Shown one piece after another: positions 36,605-47,573 of a stretch of 64,000 nucleotides of DNA (the first letter of the stretch is position 1; every line of letters begins with the position of its first letter). Source of the stretch: Chaetoderma sp. LZ-2023a (taxonomy: Eukaryota > Mollusca > Caudofoveata > Chaetodermatida > Chaetodermatidae). The position numbers and the translations under genes were made by a program. The stretch is from NCBI GenBank assembly GCA_034401795.1, contig CM067367.1, positions 37,230,668-37,294,667 on the forward strand, written 5' to 3'. Under the pieces are notes generated by a model, which saw only the letters and a list, made by a program, of their open reading frames with translations, did not search any database and was not told where the DNA came from.

Positions 36605-37160
36605 TTTCAATCCACTGAAACAAGTTGAAGCATAGTTATCATACAGAAACCAATTTTCAAGATGATCACTGGTTCCGGATAGCGGATTTAGTATCACCCT
36701 TGATTTTGACAGATTTCTCTTCAGATTTATTTCAATTAACATACAAAATAATGAAAACAGACGTTCAAGATGGCTGTATGTGGCTGGCGACCATATTAGA
36801 TTTTGATTATCATTCATTTCATTGGGATTCTCCCAGTCCTAGCTCAATGAAATTGCAAAACAATCTGACAAACATAGCAGCACGTAACATCTGGAAATCA
36901 ATTTTCAAGATAGTCACCAGTCCCAGGTAGCTATATTTGAATTTTGGATCATGATCAGTTTCTATTGGTTTCTTCCTCACCACTAGTCCAATAATCCTAC
37001 AGAATCTAAAACCAATCCAACACACATACATTGAGTATCATCCAGAAACCAATTTTCAAGATGGTTGTCAGTGCTGATGTTGGATCATTGTTGATTTTGA
37101 TCAAGGTGATTTCCTCAAACCTATCCCAATGCACCTACACATGTATAAAACTTCATACTG
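36605..37160. repeat. Tandem array, about 150-bp units (type accaattttcaagatgg)
   Basis: Three to four diverged units, marked by accaattttcaagatg at about 36648, 36895 and 37048, with gattttgatca segments between. It is the same unit type as at 48045-48600. Confidence 0.68.
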
Positions 37161-37320
37161 ATTCAACAAACTGATTCATTGTTCGAAAACCAATCTGCGA
37201 CCCATGTATCCGGACAAAAGACGGAATCATATAATACCATGCTAATTTCTGGAGCGGGACATAAAGGTTGATGTATGAGATAGGAAAGCAGAGAGAGAGA
37301 GATACATAGATAATATAAGC

Positions 37321-37555
37321 TTAACCCTTTCATGGCAAAACCGGCCAAACCTTGCCTCTGTAGTGTTTTTGATGAATGCCAATTTGCAGACCAAGACTTA
37401 TTTTTGAGAATTTACCACTGAAATGACTTGCTAGATATTCGGGCCAGTCATTCCAGTGGACAATTTTGGAAAATTGTCGTCCCTTGCCCTGCAAATGGAC
37501 ATCCAATAAGCAAATATTTTGATATTCTGACAAAATTTAGCTATTTAAGGGTTAA
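37321..37555. mobile_element. Foldback MITE, family A, next to DDX1 exon g
   Basis: Its edge is about 55 nt downstream of the exon g donor in transcript orientation. Together with the DIRS element on the other side it leaves exon g with only about 175 bp of host sequence. Confidence 0.82.
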
Positions 37556-37610
37556 TTGGCTGTCTGGGTCAGATGAGCTAAAATAACCTATACCTACATG
37601 CAGTACATAC

Positions 37611-37663
37611 CTTATTTGTGGATTAGTCAAATGCTTATTAAACTTCTGAAGCTGCGTGTATGT
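37611..37663 (-). CDS. DDX1: DDX1 exon g (RecA lobe 1 after motif Ia)
   Basis: 53 nt, acceptor ATTTACAG, donor GTATGT, phase 0 in, phase 2 out (AG plus A gives Arg). It reads TYTQLQKFNKHLTNPQI then Arg, matching family TLNNIKQFKKYIDNPKLR. The terminus of the DIRS-like element lies at 37731, about 65 nt upstream of this exon's acceptor, and a foldback MITE begins (37555) about 55 nt downstream of its donor. The exon is therefore hemmed in by mobile DNA on both sides. Confidence 0.93.
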
Positions 37664-37730
37664 CTGTAAATAGATATACATGATTGTATCATCTCTAGCA
37701 GCATATGATTATCTATAACCAGAGTGTTGA

Positions 37731-37996
37731 AACACCCAACAGACCCTCCACCCACCCCCCCCCCCCCTTAGTGGGTTGGTCTGTAGTTTTATTAACCACT
37801 ATAAAAACTTACTTACCGTTCAATCACTACTTGCTAAATCAATAATCTGCATTTAGCTACCAGAATAAGATTTTTATGCTCACTTACATACCCCCTTATG
37901 CCTATTCCATCATCATGCATACCCTTAACCAGGCTACTGGTAGGGATCACCCCCAGCATAAGCCCTGATAGAGACTGGCACCAGTCTGTACTCACT
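37731..37996. repeat. Left terminal repeat of DIRS-like copy 1
   Basis: The inner part (37820-37996) pairs with the right repeat. The outer 90 bp (cccaacagaccctcc, a poly-C run, then gtgggttggtctgtag) are specific to this end and recur inverted at 38143-38222. The edge is 65 nt from the DDX1 exon g acceptor, so the functional branch point of that intron must lie in the short remaining host segment or in the element. Confidence 0.85.
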
Positions 37997-38138
37997 CCTA
38001 GGTGACGCCTGTCACTAAGCATGCCCGCGTATGCGCAATAGATCCCAACTAGGAAACAGATTAACTTTTCTAAATTTAAGTGCCATATATCCTGAATAGA
38101 TTCTCAAATCACTCCCCTGCAGGCTGGCTGAGGTCGGG

Positions 38139-38272
38139 TCGTAGTGATTGAACGGTAAGTACGTTTTTATAGTGGTTAATAAAACTACAGACCAACCCAC
38201 TAAAGGTGGGTCTGTTGGGGGTTGGTATTACACCACAAAACATCTTGACCATTCAATCACTACTTGCTAAAC
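38139..38272. repeat. DIRS internal complementary region (copy 1)
   Basis: The first 80 bp are complementary to the outer left end and the next 35 bp to the outer right end, joined at ttggggGTTggtatt, so this segment is a template of the circle junction. In DIRS elements such a region lies 3' of the recombinase gene and is used to complete the ends during replication. Position and order here agree with that model. Confidence 0.88.
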
Positions 38273-38469
38273 CCGTAGATTTTGTCAGTGCCCCACTGTA
38301 AACACTTGGTGGGTGGAAATTTGAGAATCCATAGGCAAGGATAAAAATCAAACAAAACATAACCAAATGTTAATAACATAACATAATGGTGCATCTTAAT
38401 CAATCACACAGTGATTATCAAACAAGGAAAACTTTAAACTTAAAGAAATAAATAAAAACCAAAGAAAGA

Positions 38470-39420
38470 CTCTCACCATTTCCCGCAGACGAAAATGGTG
38501 GGATGTGCTTGGTAAATGGTCTTCAGCCTTTTTAGTTAAAATTGTGATATTTCTAAAAAAGGATGCCACTGCACTCTGATCTTTTAAATAAAAGGAACTA
38601 AAAGTAGCTGGATTTCCATCCTGCGACTTGCATTACTTCATCTAAAGAAGAGCCAGCGAAAAGAGCGAAAGAGGTAGCCATCCCTCTAACATCATGAGCT
38701 TTAATGTGAGAAAGATTAATTTGATCAGGAGAAGCAATCTCATAACAAAGACGGATGGTCTCACAAATCCATCTGGCAATAGTGGCCATAGAAACTGGTC
38801 TGGCTACCTCCTCCGCATATGGAACCCACAAATGGGATGGAGCGGATCTCTTAAAATCAGTACGACGCTTGTAAACATTTAAAGCTCTGACAGGACACCA
38901 AAATCTGTCAGACGGCGAAAAGGAAGTTAAAGATTTTAAAATAATCGGCTTAGCTGGGTAACGGTTAGATTGAGTTTTTGATAAAAAATCCCTTCTAGGA
39001 TATAATACTAAACTGTCCCCAGATTCTATAAACCTGTCCTTCTCGGCGGAAAAAAGAATGAATTTCAGATCGTCTTCTAGCAGCAGATGCAACCAGAAAA
39101 ACAGTCTTAAAAGTTAAAAGTTTCAAGATAAGAGAAGAGATAGGTTCAAAATGTCCTGCCAAAACCTGAAGAACCAGAGCCAGATTCCAGGAAGGCAAAG
39201 GTTTAGCTATTGGAGGACGAATATTGCCTAAACCTCTAATGAAACCATTAAGAATCTTTGTATCTTTAACATCAGCATAGAAACAGAATCGGGCAATAAA
39301 CCATAATCTGCACACCATTCTCCAAAAATTTTAAGTCGGCCCTTGTAAACTCTGCGGGTCGACTCCATCCTGACAGAATCAATAATCTCCTGAGATCTTG
39401 CAGAAAATTTAACCTCAGGG
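38470..39420 (-). pseudogene. DIRS tyrosine recombinase, frameshifted
   Basis: N-terminal core-binding part: STRRVYKGRLKIFGEWC near 39330-39375. Catalytic part: ARRRSEIH supplies the first Arg (about 39070-39095); KAHDVRGMATSFALFAGSS supplies the H-x-x-R box (about 38650-38705); AGWKSS supplies the His/Trp position. One frame change occurs near 39300, a second near 39065, and a third at 38610-38611 just before the nucleophile. After that, a TAG stops the frame, while the shifted frame carries the expected F-Y-L-K-D tyrosine motif. Family length is usually about 330-350 residues, so nearly the whole domain is present but inactive. Confidence 0.85.
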
Positions 39421-40436
39421 ATCGCACACTCGATATTCTCCAAACACACAGACTGAAAATTCCTGGGTTTGCCCCTCACTTGAGACAGAACGTCTGGTGA
39501 GACTGGAAGATGAGGGAAGTCTACCAGGAGATCTACAAAACAAATCCGCTTTGGCCAAAAGGGAGCTATCAGAAGAACTTCGCAGATCTGGTCCCTGACC
39601 TTCCTCAAGACCAAAGGAATCAGAATTGTTGGAGGAAACGCATAAGCGAACATTCCTGTCCAGGACTGAGACAGGGCGTCCACAGCCAATGCCTGATTGT
39701 CCGGAAAAGGAGACATGAAAGAGGAGATCTGGGCATTCAGACAGGTCGCAAAAAGATCTACATGGGGACGATCCAGGAGCTTGAAGATCACTCTGGCAAC
39801 CAACCTCTTTAACTGCCACTCTGTGTTGGCGAACTTATTGGGATGAGACAGTTGGTTCGCAAGAAAATTCAGACTGCCTGGGACATGAGAGGACACTAGA
39901 ACAATCTGATTCTTGCGGCACCACCAGAGTAGGTTCCATACTTCCAGACAAAGGAGGGATGACCTCATACCCCCATTGTCTGTTGATATGAGACCACTGT
40001 TGAATTGTCCGATCGAATCGAGAGTTTGAGGCCTTTCACTCGATCTGACCATGAAAGGAGAGCCTTCTTGACAGCCCACAACTCCAGAATGTTGATGTGG
40101 ACTGACGACTCCTCCAGGGACCAAAGGCCTGAAACAGACAGGGAATCACAGACGTCTGTGAAGATAATCGCCTGTGGAGAGGACTTGACCAGAGGGACAC
40201 TCAACAGAAGCAGAGAACGATCCTTCCAAAAATCTAGATAGGGAATAAGGTGTTCTCTGAGTGGAATCTGATGGTAAATGGAGTGAACCGACTGTTTCCA
40301 AAGGGACATGAGGTACATTTGGAAAGGGCTTCTCATCAGCGCCGCCCAAGGAATGATACTCTCGACGCTGACCATCCAGCCTATCACTCTGAGAAAGAAA
40401 TTGGCTCTGACCATGGAAGAGAGACAGAATTTCCAT
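39420..40436 (-). pseudogene. DIRS RNase H and downstream domain, frameshifted
   Basis: RNase H signature: IIFTDV near 40165, INILELWAVKKALLSW near 40065, and IRSDNSTVV near 39995, giving the usual Asp-Glu-Asp acidic residues. Next comes SSHVPGSLNFLANQLSH, then HVDLFATCLNAQI, MSPFPDNQA, DALSQSW, YAFPP and LLIAPFWP, a block typical of DIRS polyproteins between RNase H and recombinase. The RNase H part and the later block are in different frames, with the switch near 40000-39960. A methyltransferase domain, present in many DIRS elements, was not recognised. Confidence 0.82.
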
Positions 40437-40599
40437 CGCTTCTAAGATGGCTTCTACTCTTAGGTCCGAAGGAAAAACTAGACCCAGAGCCAGATCGAAA
40501 GATACGCCTAGGTGGGTGAAAAGCTGCGAGGGAACTAAGCTTGACTTTTCGAGATTTAAGATCCAACCTAGGCTGCATGCCAGACTGCAGACCTCTGGA

Positions 40600-41069
40600 A
40601 TTATTCCTGATAGAATTCAGGAAGACTGCTTTTACTAACCAATCGTCTATATAAACGATATATACGGTGTAAGATTCCTGCCACGGCTGACACTAGATGA
40701 GTGAAGAAGAAAGGGGCCATGGTCAGGCCAAAGGGCGTTGGCTCGAAACTGCCATACCGACCTTTGAAAGCGAATCTCATGAATTTTCGGAACGAAAGGT
40801 GGATGAGAACATGGAAGTAGACGTCTTTTAGGTCTATGGAAGAGGTCCACATGCCTGGACTCAGACTGGCGATAATCTGAGAGATGGTCTCCATCTTGAA
40901 TTGTGGAGTTAAGATAAGAATGTTTAACCTTTTGAGATTGATGATCAGACACCATCCACCCGTCTTCTTGGGGACAAGGAAGAGTTGAGTAGTAGCCCGG
41001 GTCTACTCTCCATAAGAGAACCTCTTCTATGGCCTTCTTTAAAATCATCAACTCCAATTCATCCTCCAA
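40600..41069 (-). pseudogene. DIRS reverse transcriptase, frameshifted
   Basis: Recognisable reverse transcriptase blocks: SSIDLKDVYFHVLIH (catalytic Asp of motif A), FRKFMRFAFKG, PFGLTMAPFFFTHLVSAVAG (motif B region). The YIDD box occurs at 40642-40653 but in a frame one base away from motif A, so a frameshift lies just upstream of it. An earlier shift separates the first part (ending near 40890). The order and wording match DIRS-type rather than LTR-type reverse transcriptases. Confidence 0.85.
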
Positions 41070-41399
41070 GGCCCTCAGCTTCTCCGGGTTGGAAGGAACC
41101 GGAGTCTACTTGGGAAGGAGGGAAAGTAGAGGAGGATGAGATACCCTAGAAGGTGCATAACCCCAGCGGAGTTGATCTATAAGCCAGGAGTCCTGAACGA
41201 GGGTCTGCCAAGTCTCCCAGAACACCCGCCCTCCTACTGGCACGCTGGGAAAAAGGGATTGCACCGACGGATCCTAAGGCATGGGACGAGGAAAGGATAA
41301 AACTGAGAAAAGAGGAAGGGATAGGCCTACCTGGGCTAAGGCCATCCCTTCAAACTCTTACTCTGATAACCTCTAAAGGGACGACCTCTAGAACTAGAT

Positions 41400-44300
41400 C
41401 TAGGTCCACGGGAATAAGACTGACCCCCTTCTCGCCTGAGGGGCCTGCCAAACTTGGGATCTAGGTCGATTTGAGGAAATGGAGTCAAATCGATCCTCCT
41501 CCGCAGATCGGGCTTGAGAACCAGAAGAACGGTTGGAGTTGGTAATTATCCTAGAAGGATAAGCGCCAAACTCATCAAGCCTGAGACTCTTCCTCTTGGG
41601 GGAGGAATTAGGACTCATAACAGAGGAAGAGTCTCTCTTCGTAGAAGGCGTCAAAACAGAAATCTGAACTTGCAGATCCATAGCGGATCTAAGACGGTCA
41701 GATTTAACCAGAAGAACATTAGAAGAAGCTTGACCGAACACATCCTGGCCAAAGGGAGGAGCCGAAATAAGATTACTCTTAAGACTATTCGAAATATTAA
41801 CTTCGGATAGCTTTCTAGTTCTTCTCTTAGAGGTAATGAAGCCTAACGATCTACAAACCGAGTTCAAAGAGCCTCTAGAAACGTCGGCCAGAGAACGAAA
41901 AACCTCAGAAGGGATCTAATCACCTCTCTCCTGAGCCTTAAGAACAGCTTCCGAAAGAAGAGCTAGAAAATTAGCGGATTTAATCTGTGCCCTACAAACA
42001 GATTCCTATCTAAAAAGGTCCGAAGAAGACTCAACCATTGCAGAATCTTTCAAATTTGATGAAAGAACCTCCCAAGTGGGACCATTAAGAGACTGAGCAG
42101 AGGCCACTCTAAGAAAATCATCCTTAGGAATCTGAACTGGAGAATCTACCTTAGGAGCCCAAATAAATTCCTTCGAATGAACCTCATTCACGTAAAAATC
42201 TAACACGTGGATAACCAAGTTATCGACTCGAAGAACATGAGGAGAAGAAGGATCAGATGAAGAAAGAGCGGACCCAAAAGAAGGCGGGTCAATCGAAAAT
42301 TCATCTTGAAGAGGGAGAGACAGACAAGAAGCTATCCATTGATGAGTCAAGGACCAATCATCTGCAGAGGCCCTGATCGGGTAAAACCTCCTCAGATCCC
42401 TGGCCCTGACTGATCTAGGAATAGGATTAGCAGAAGAATGTAAAGGAGAAGTAGGAGGGCAAAGCTCAGAATCCAAAGAGGCTAAGTAATCATAATTGCT
42501 TGAGGAGGAAGGAGAACCTAAACCTCTAGAATAAAGAGGAGCAGAGACAAACAAAGGACCTGAAACCGAGGAAATCTGATCAGAAGGAATGAAATCAACA
42601 TCATGTCTCTGACTAGAGGATAAAGAATATGGATCTAAACCACTAGCAGAAAATCTAGAAAGAATAGAAAATCTAGCTGAAACAAAAGAACGATTGAGCG
42701 AGGAATCACAGACTACAGAAAACAAAGAGAAGTCTAAACTGGAATCAACAATTTGAAATTCTAGTGCTGGAGAAAGACAGACACAATAGGATCTAGATGA
42801 TCAAAAGATGAAGAAGAAGAGGACAAGAGAGGAGGAAGAGAAGAATTAGAAGGAACAGAGGAGGAAGAGGAAGAGAAGACATGGTTCGAAGAAACAAGAT
42901 TAGGATGAACAGAAGGAAGGTGAGAAAAACCTGGAGGAGGAGGGATAGCCTAAGACTGAAAAAGAGAGGAAGATTTGGAAACATGACTAGAGGAAAAACC
43001 TCTTAGCAGACAGAGCAGAAAGCGAAGAAGAGGAAGGAAGAAAACCATCTCTCTTAACTAATGAAGAAGAACGAGGAGGAGGACCAGAAACAGATAAGGG
43101 AGCATGAGACAACGCATCACGAAAGGAAGGAGGAGAAGAGACCACAAAAATAGACTGAGAGAGAGAGACGAAGAATGATCAAAATCCTGACTAGCTAAAA
43201 CCTGATTTGGAAGAACGCGAAAATGATTTGAATCAGAACTAACAAAAGAATTATTATCCAAAATCAAATACTGAGAAACCAAAGGCGCATTCGAAAAAAG
43301 CAACCTATTAGAAAAAGAATCTGAACGATCAGGCAACTCATAACCAAATGCGCGAAAATAACTCCCGGAAGGAGAACCAGTAGATACTGATAAACCGGAA
43401 ACGGAAGTAGGATGTTTAGCCAGATCTAACTGACCCGGAAAAGCACCTCTCAAATCGGAAGTGGAAGCACTACTGCCGGAAGCAGAAACTGCTAAACCGG
43501 AACCGGAAACGGAAGTCGGATGTTATGCCGGATCTAACAGACCCGGAAAAGCACCTCTCAGACCGGAAGCAGATACACTACTACCGGAAACGGAAGCGGA
43601 AAAACTGGAACCGGAAATGGCAGACGGATGCTTGACCGGATCTAGCAGACCCGGAAAAGCACCTCCTAAACCGGAAACAGATGAGCCGTTACCGGAAATG
43701 GAAGACGAAAAAGTCATATGATCATGAGACCCTGGATGTTCAGCCAAGCCAGAAACAATCACAGAGCTCATATCCGGACGCCCGGTCAAACCAGCAGCAA
43801 TACCGGATTTAGAACCCGCTTGCCCGGACCAATAACGGGAGTGGACATCAGAGATCTCTTAACATTACTAGCAATCGGAATAACAGAAAAATGAACCTTT
43901 GCATGGGATGAATGATCGGTTACTTCCATCACCAACGCCACTGCATGAGGGTAATGCACACACACCCCCACCTCAAGGCTTATGCGCTCTTTAGTCTGAG
44001 ACTACCGGAAGTTGTTTTAACAGACTTTTTCTTAGAATCTTTAGGCTTAGACTTCGGGGAATGCAATTCCTGCCTAGTCGTGAGGGACGTTGGTTTGCCC
44101 CATTTGCGAGTACGCCCGCAAGACTTATGACTGTTGTCTGATTCAGACGAATCCTCTTTAGAAGCACGAATGGCAGAGGATATTCGCTCATCAAGAGATT
44201 TTGTAAGCACATTCGCAAAGGACTCGAACCGAGCAAATAATGCCATAACGGCATCAGAATTCGATGAGGAAGATCCCCCCCTCCGTTGCTGGCGCAGACG

Positions 44301-44550
44301 AAACAGTGGAACTCGCAAATGAGACTGACTTAGATTTATCAGCAACAGAGGGGGAGCAATCGGAAGACAAAACGGGCTTGGTCGTAAAATCTTTGAAAAA
44401 AGCTTTCGAAATAACCAAAGGCCAGCCCTTGCATATCCCACGCATTTTTTGCGGAGTACAAGAGGTACACTTTAAACAGACGTGACCTCCACAATCTTTC
44501 GCATGTTGACGATCGCACTTGGCGGAAGTACACGTCACTCTCTCAGACAA
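41400..44550 (-). pseudogene. DIRS gag-like ORF1, broken
   Basis: Begins with a Cys/His module, CTSAKCDRQHAKDCGGHVC followed by C-x2-C-x7-C-x3-W-like spacing (about 44430-44540), then a Ser-rich charged region. A 108-bp repeat region (43433-43700), a Ser/Leu-rich stretch with strong purine bias on the plus strand (42780-43180) and a more globular part (42006-42725) follow. At least six frame changes or stops interrupt it. The same Cys/His module occurs in DIRS copy 2 at 52250-52375, and a related one in the GC-rich remnant at 28800-28950. Function inferred from position only. Confidence 0.7.
43385..43700. repeat. 108-bp tandem repeats inside DIRS gag
   Basis: The phrase acccggaaaagcacct recurs at 43433, 43541 and 43649, exactly 108 bp apart, giving about three 36-residue repeats. 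In the coding sense each contains GAFPGLLDP followed by KHP and a run of Ser-Gly steps. Since 108 is a multiple of three, copy number can change without frameshift. Confidence 0.85.
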
Positions 44551-45061
44551 TAATACTGACTCCTAAAATAAAAATAAATAGGAGAATGAAGCAACAGCTC
44601 CAAGAAAACTAATAGAATTCTCTAGATAGGAGATCAGATAAAGAATACAAAGCCTCTATACAAAAAGCAAGGAAAACTGGATTTGAAATCTCACTGAAAG
44701 ACCAAAGGATTTCACAAAGTTTTGTTTTAATATTTTTTATGAAGGCACTAAGCTTAGAATTAAATAAGTGAGTAATAAGGGGTTTTAAAGCATGTATTGA
44801 TGATGACAGTATGTTAGGCACTGGTTTACATATTTCAAAAACATGGGTACTGGCACGAAAACCGGTAAATCATAAACCAGAGTTAAAAACCTCAAACACA
44901 CCACAAGTATACATTAAACATAACTTAGGGAGAATAGATTTCATTGTAGGCATGATTCCTGTATCAGTAACTCTTAAATATGTAGCTGAACTTCAGCGCA
45001 AAGCTATAAAAACTTAAGCTGAATAGCGGGTCAACTGTTCTGCTTGCAGAATATTTGAAAA

Positions 45062-45265
45062 GTGAATACAGACTGGTGCCGGTCTCTATCACGGTTTATG
45101 CTGGGGGTGATCCCTACCAGTAGCCTGGTTACGGGTATGCATGATGATGGAATAGGCATGAGGGTATGTAAGCGAGCATAAAAATCTTATTCTGGTAGCT
45201 AAATGCAGATTATTGATTTAGCAAGTAGTGATTGAACGATCAAGATGTTTTTGTGGTGTAATAAC
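45062..45265. repeat. Right terminal repeat of DIRS-like copy 1
   Basis: 45062-45238 is the reverse complement of about 37820-37996, with only scattered mismatches. The outermost 27 bp (ending gtggtgtaataac) are specific to this end and are found again, inverted, in the internal complementary region at 38222-38255. Confidence 0.88.
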
Positions 45266-45328
45266 ATGAGGTTTGGCTGGGGGGGGGGGGAGGGAGGAGG
45301 TAGACAGTATGTGGTGTGCTGATGAGCA

Positions 45329-45509
45329 TTAACCATTTAATGGTTAAATTTGGTCAAGAGAATTTAAATATCTTCCTATTGAATGTCCATTTACCGAGCC
45401 AGTCATTCAACTGGTGAATTAAAAAAACTGTTTTGTCTTGGCTTGTTAATGGACATTCCACAAGACCATAACAGAGGCCGGTTTTGGCAGGCTTGAACAT
45501 GAAGGGTTA
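45329..45509. mobile_element. Foldback MITE, family A, one arm shortened
   Basis: Left arm ttaaccatttaatggttaaatttggtc; the left part of the core is deleted, leaving only ccgagccagtcattcaactgg of the dyad. It lies between DIRS copy 1 and a family E repeat. Confidence 0.68.
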
Positions 45510-45633
45510 CGTGGCATCACTAAGCATCATTCAAATTGGTTACAAAATAATCAACAAACTTCCTCCCTTGAAACCAAGCATCAGAGATTTGCTTTTTTAT
45601 AATAAAATTTATTAAATTAAAGCACATGTGGAA

Positions 45634-46729
45634 TTGGCTTGCACGATTTTTGCTTTGAAACATCGCGATTAAATCGCAGGTCCAAATTCCCAAAAGTATA
45701 AACATTGGCAACGTGACAAGTCATGAAAACTTTGACTTTAGAATTTCTAGAAAATGTTGAAATAAATGATTAAAAAAAAGCACAAAAGTAAAACGCAATT
45801 TCATGTGACAAATTCTTACCATCCTATGTCTATGCTTAATGTATACCTTATATCCATCATCGCGGTAGTGAAATTATTAATTGGGACCACCTAAATATTG
45901 CGCAGTTTGATAAACATCATTTATTTCATCAAAATTTGACATAAAATGTCATTGAGAAAAATATAAATAACGTGATGTATCAGCTTCCAGCCTCCCTTTG
46001 TATGACGAGTTTAGGTCATTGCCCAAGTAGCGCAGATGCTAATATTAGTACCCGGGGAGATTCTGCGGAATCCACATACATCGGACGGTAGCTTCAAGTA
46101 GCTACGAGAATGATGGCATAAACTCAGCCTATAATGCAGTTTATTGTTGCATTCAGAATGTACGATTTACATTTAAGAGTAATCAACAGAAAGCACAGTT
46201 CAAAATACAACAATCCGGAATGTTGTTGCTTCATTTTCTTTAATTAGACATGACAACCGAATCAAAAATTAAAAATTATTACACCGCTTGACCCTTTTAT
46301 TAATTGAAATTGCTAACTCTAGAATTAAAAAGAATTAGGTTCACTGATTATTGCCTAACACTGCAACTAAGTATATACTTGGTATTTCATGACAGACTCA
46401 GGGTCTCTAGTGAAAGAAAGAAAATTCTATGGTGATTCTATGAAGTAATTAGCTAGTTTTCTCAATGACAAAGGTGTTACCTCGTTATTGTTAGCTTGTT
46501 TATCGTAGCGCTTTGAGCGGTGATTAGTAATTTTTCGGCACATGCATAGCACGGCGGGATATAAACACAATGCTACTGCTACAATGTGACAGAAAAGTAC
46601 ACGCTTCAGATTTTAAACAAACATGAAATTTTTGATGATTTTCTGATTTTTCCTCAATTACATCGTAAAAATCGTGATTTTAAAAATAAATCTAACTTCA
46701 CGATTAAATCGAAAAATCATGCACGCCTA
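45634..46729. mobile_element. Family E repeat, about 1.1 kb, hAT-like ends
   Basis: Ends ttggcttgcacgattttt and aaaatcatgcacgccta resemble the family D tips. Inside are the phrases atgcttaatgtatacc and gtacccgggg found in the other copies. No transposase frame is visible, so it is non-autonomous. Confidence 0.7.
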
Positions 46730-46882
46730 ATGTGCACATACACGCACACAAAGACAGTGACATGCACATTTCCTTGAATGCAAACAGATGCACACTATAC
46801 ATAACAGGTTAAAACATGTATGGCTGTCTCGCTTTACATACAATCAATGTAACTTAGAAGGCTTCTGCATGCCTATACGTAC

Positions 46883-46906
46883 CTGATCTGCAAGCTCCCT
46901 TGATGG
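46883..46906 (-). CDS. DDX1: DDX1 exon f: 24-nt microexon encoding motif Ia
   Basis: Only 24 nt, eight codons: PSRELADQ, the complete helicase motif Ia (PSRELAEQ in vertebrate DDX1; PTRELA in most DEAD-box proteins), which contacts the RNA backbone. Acceptor CTTTCAG, donor GTACGT, phase 0 both sides, so skipping it would keep the frame but delete motif Ia. The adjoining introns are 667 bp on the 5' side and 9.2 kb on the 3' side. Exons this short are easily missed by gene finders. Confidence 0.93.
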
Positions 46907-47573
46907 CTGAAAGTAAACAATACCATATATAAAGTAACAACATATTACACCTCTCTCTCGCTCTCGCTCTCTCTCTCTCTATTTAGCCATGATAATATTC
47001 TACACATGGTCTATCAATAACCATTTTTATGAATAAAAAGCTTACATGAATAAAAGGATGCAAATAGTATTAGGCTTTATTAAAGTAGGAGGGGGGGGGG
47101 GGGAGATGCCCTCACCATACTATTTTTGAGAATCCCCCCCCCCCCCCCGAAACACTTTAGAAAGTTTTTTCTCTGACATGAAAACTCAGATTCATTTCTC
47201 ATACGTGTGATACACGAATTTTCCCTTGGTAGAAATCCGCAGCCTCCTCAAACTGAAATTCCTCAGCTACACACTATTTCCCATGCAGTAATAGCATTCA
47301 GTTAGTGTTTTCAAAGTATTTAGCAGGTTTCAGATTTAAACTCAAAGATATATTTTCTTGATCCATTAAAAGATTTAATCCTTTAAAACAAAATAAAAAT
47401 CCAAATGTTTGCTTCACCTACAGAGGCTATTTATAAGATTTTCAGAGACAGCGTTCAATTTTGAAAACTTGTCTTGACCAGCAACTGGACATTTCTCAAG
47501 AACATTGCAGATGCCATGTGTGGCTGGCTTGAACATAAAATGGGTAAATATTCATGTAATTCTATAGCAATAC
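46907..47573 (-). other. DDX1 intron e-f (667 bp) with opposed homopolymers
   Basis: Carries a (CT)-rich tract at 46951-46981, a poly-G run near 47088-47103 and a poly-C run near 47136-47149 that could pair with each other, and a decayed family A arm near 47455-47550. It separates the exon for the strand before motif Ia from the motif Ia microexon. Confidence 0.65.

Larger units (their letters stand above)
37731..45265 (-). mobile_element. DIRS-like tyrosine-recombinase retrotransposon (copy 1)
   Basis: A 7.5-kb element in the same orientation as DDX1, lying in the intron between exons f and g. Reading from 45265 down: right terminal repeat, gag-like region with N-terminal Cys-rich module, reverse transcriptase, RNase H, tyrosine recombinase, internal complementary region, left terminal repeat. 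The repeats are inverted, and the internal region at 38139-38272 is complementary to both outer ends. That combination is diagnostic of DIRS elements, which integrate through a circular intermediate without target duplication. The same AAC trinucleotide occurs at both edges. All coding parts are frameshifted, so this copy is dead for protein expression, though its repeats are well preserved. Confidence 0.9.

Noticed and set aside
39228..40124. A host gene with a long open frame on the minus strand
   Set aside because: Its content (RNase H tail, DLFATCLNAQ block and recombinase start) is part of the DIRS-like element.
43461..43721. Plus-strand frame with repeated KPEPET-like units
   Set aside because: Mirror of the 108-bp tandem repeats whose coding sense is the minus strand in the DIRS gag.
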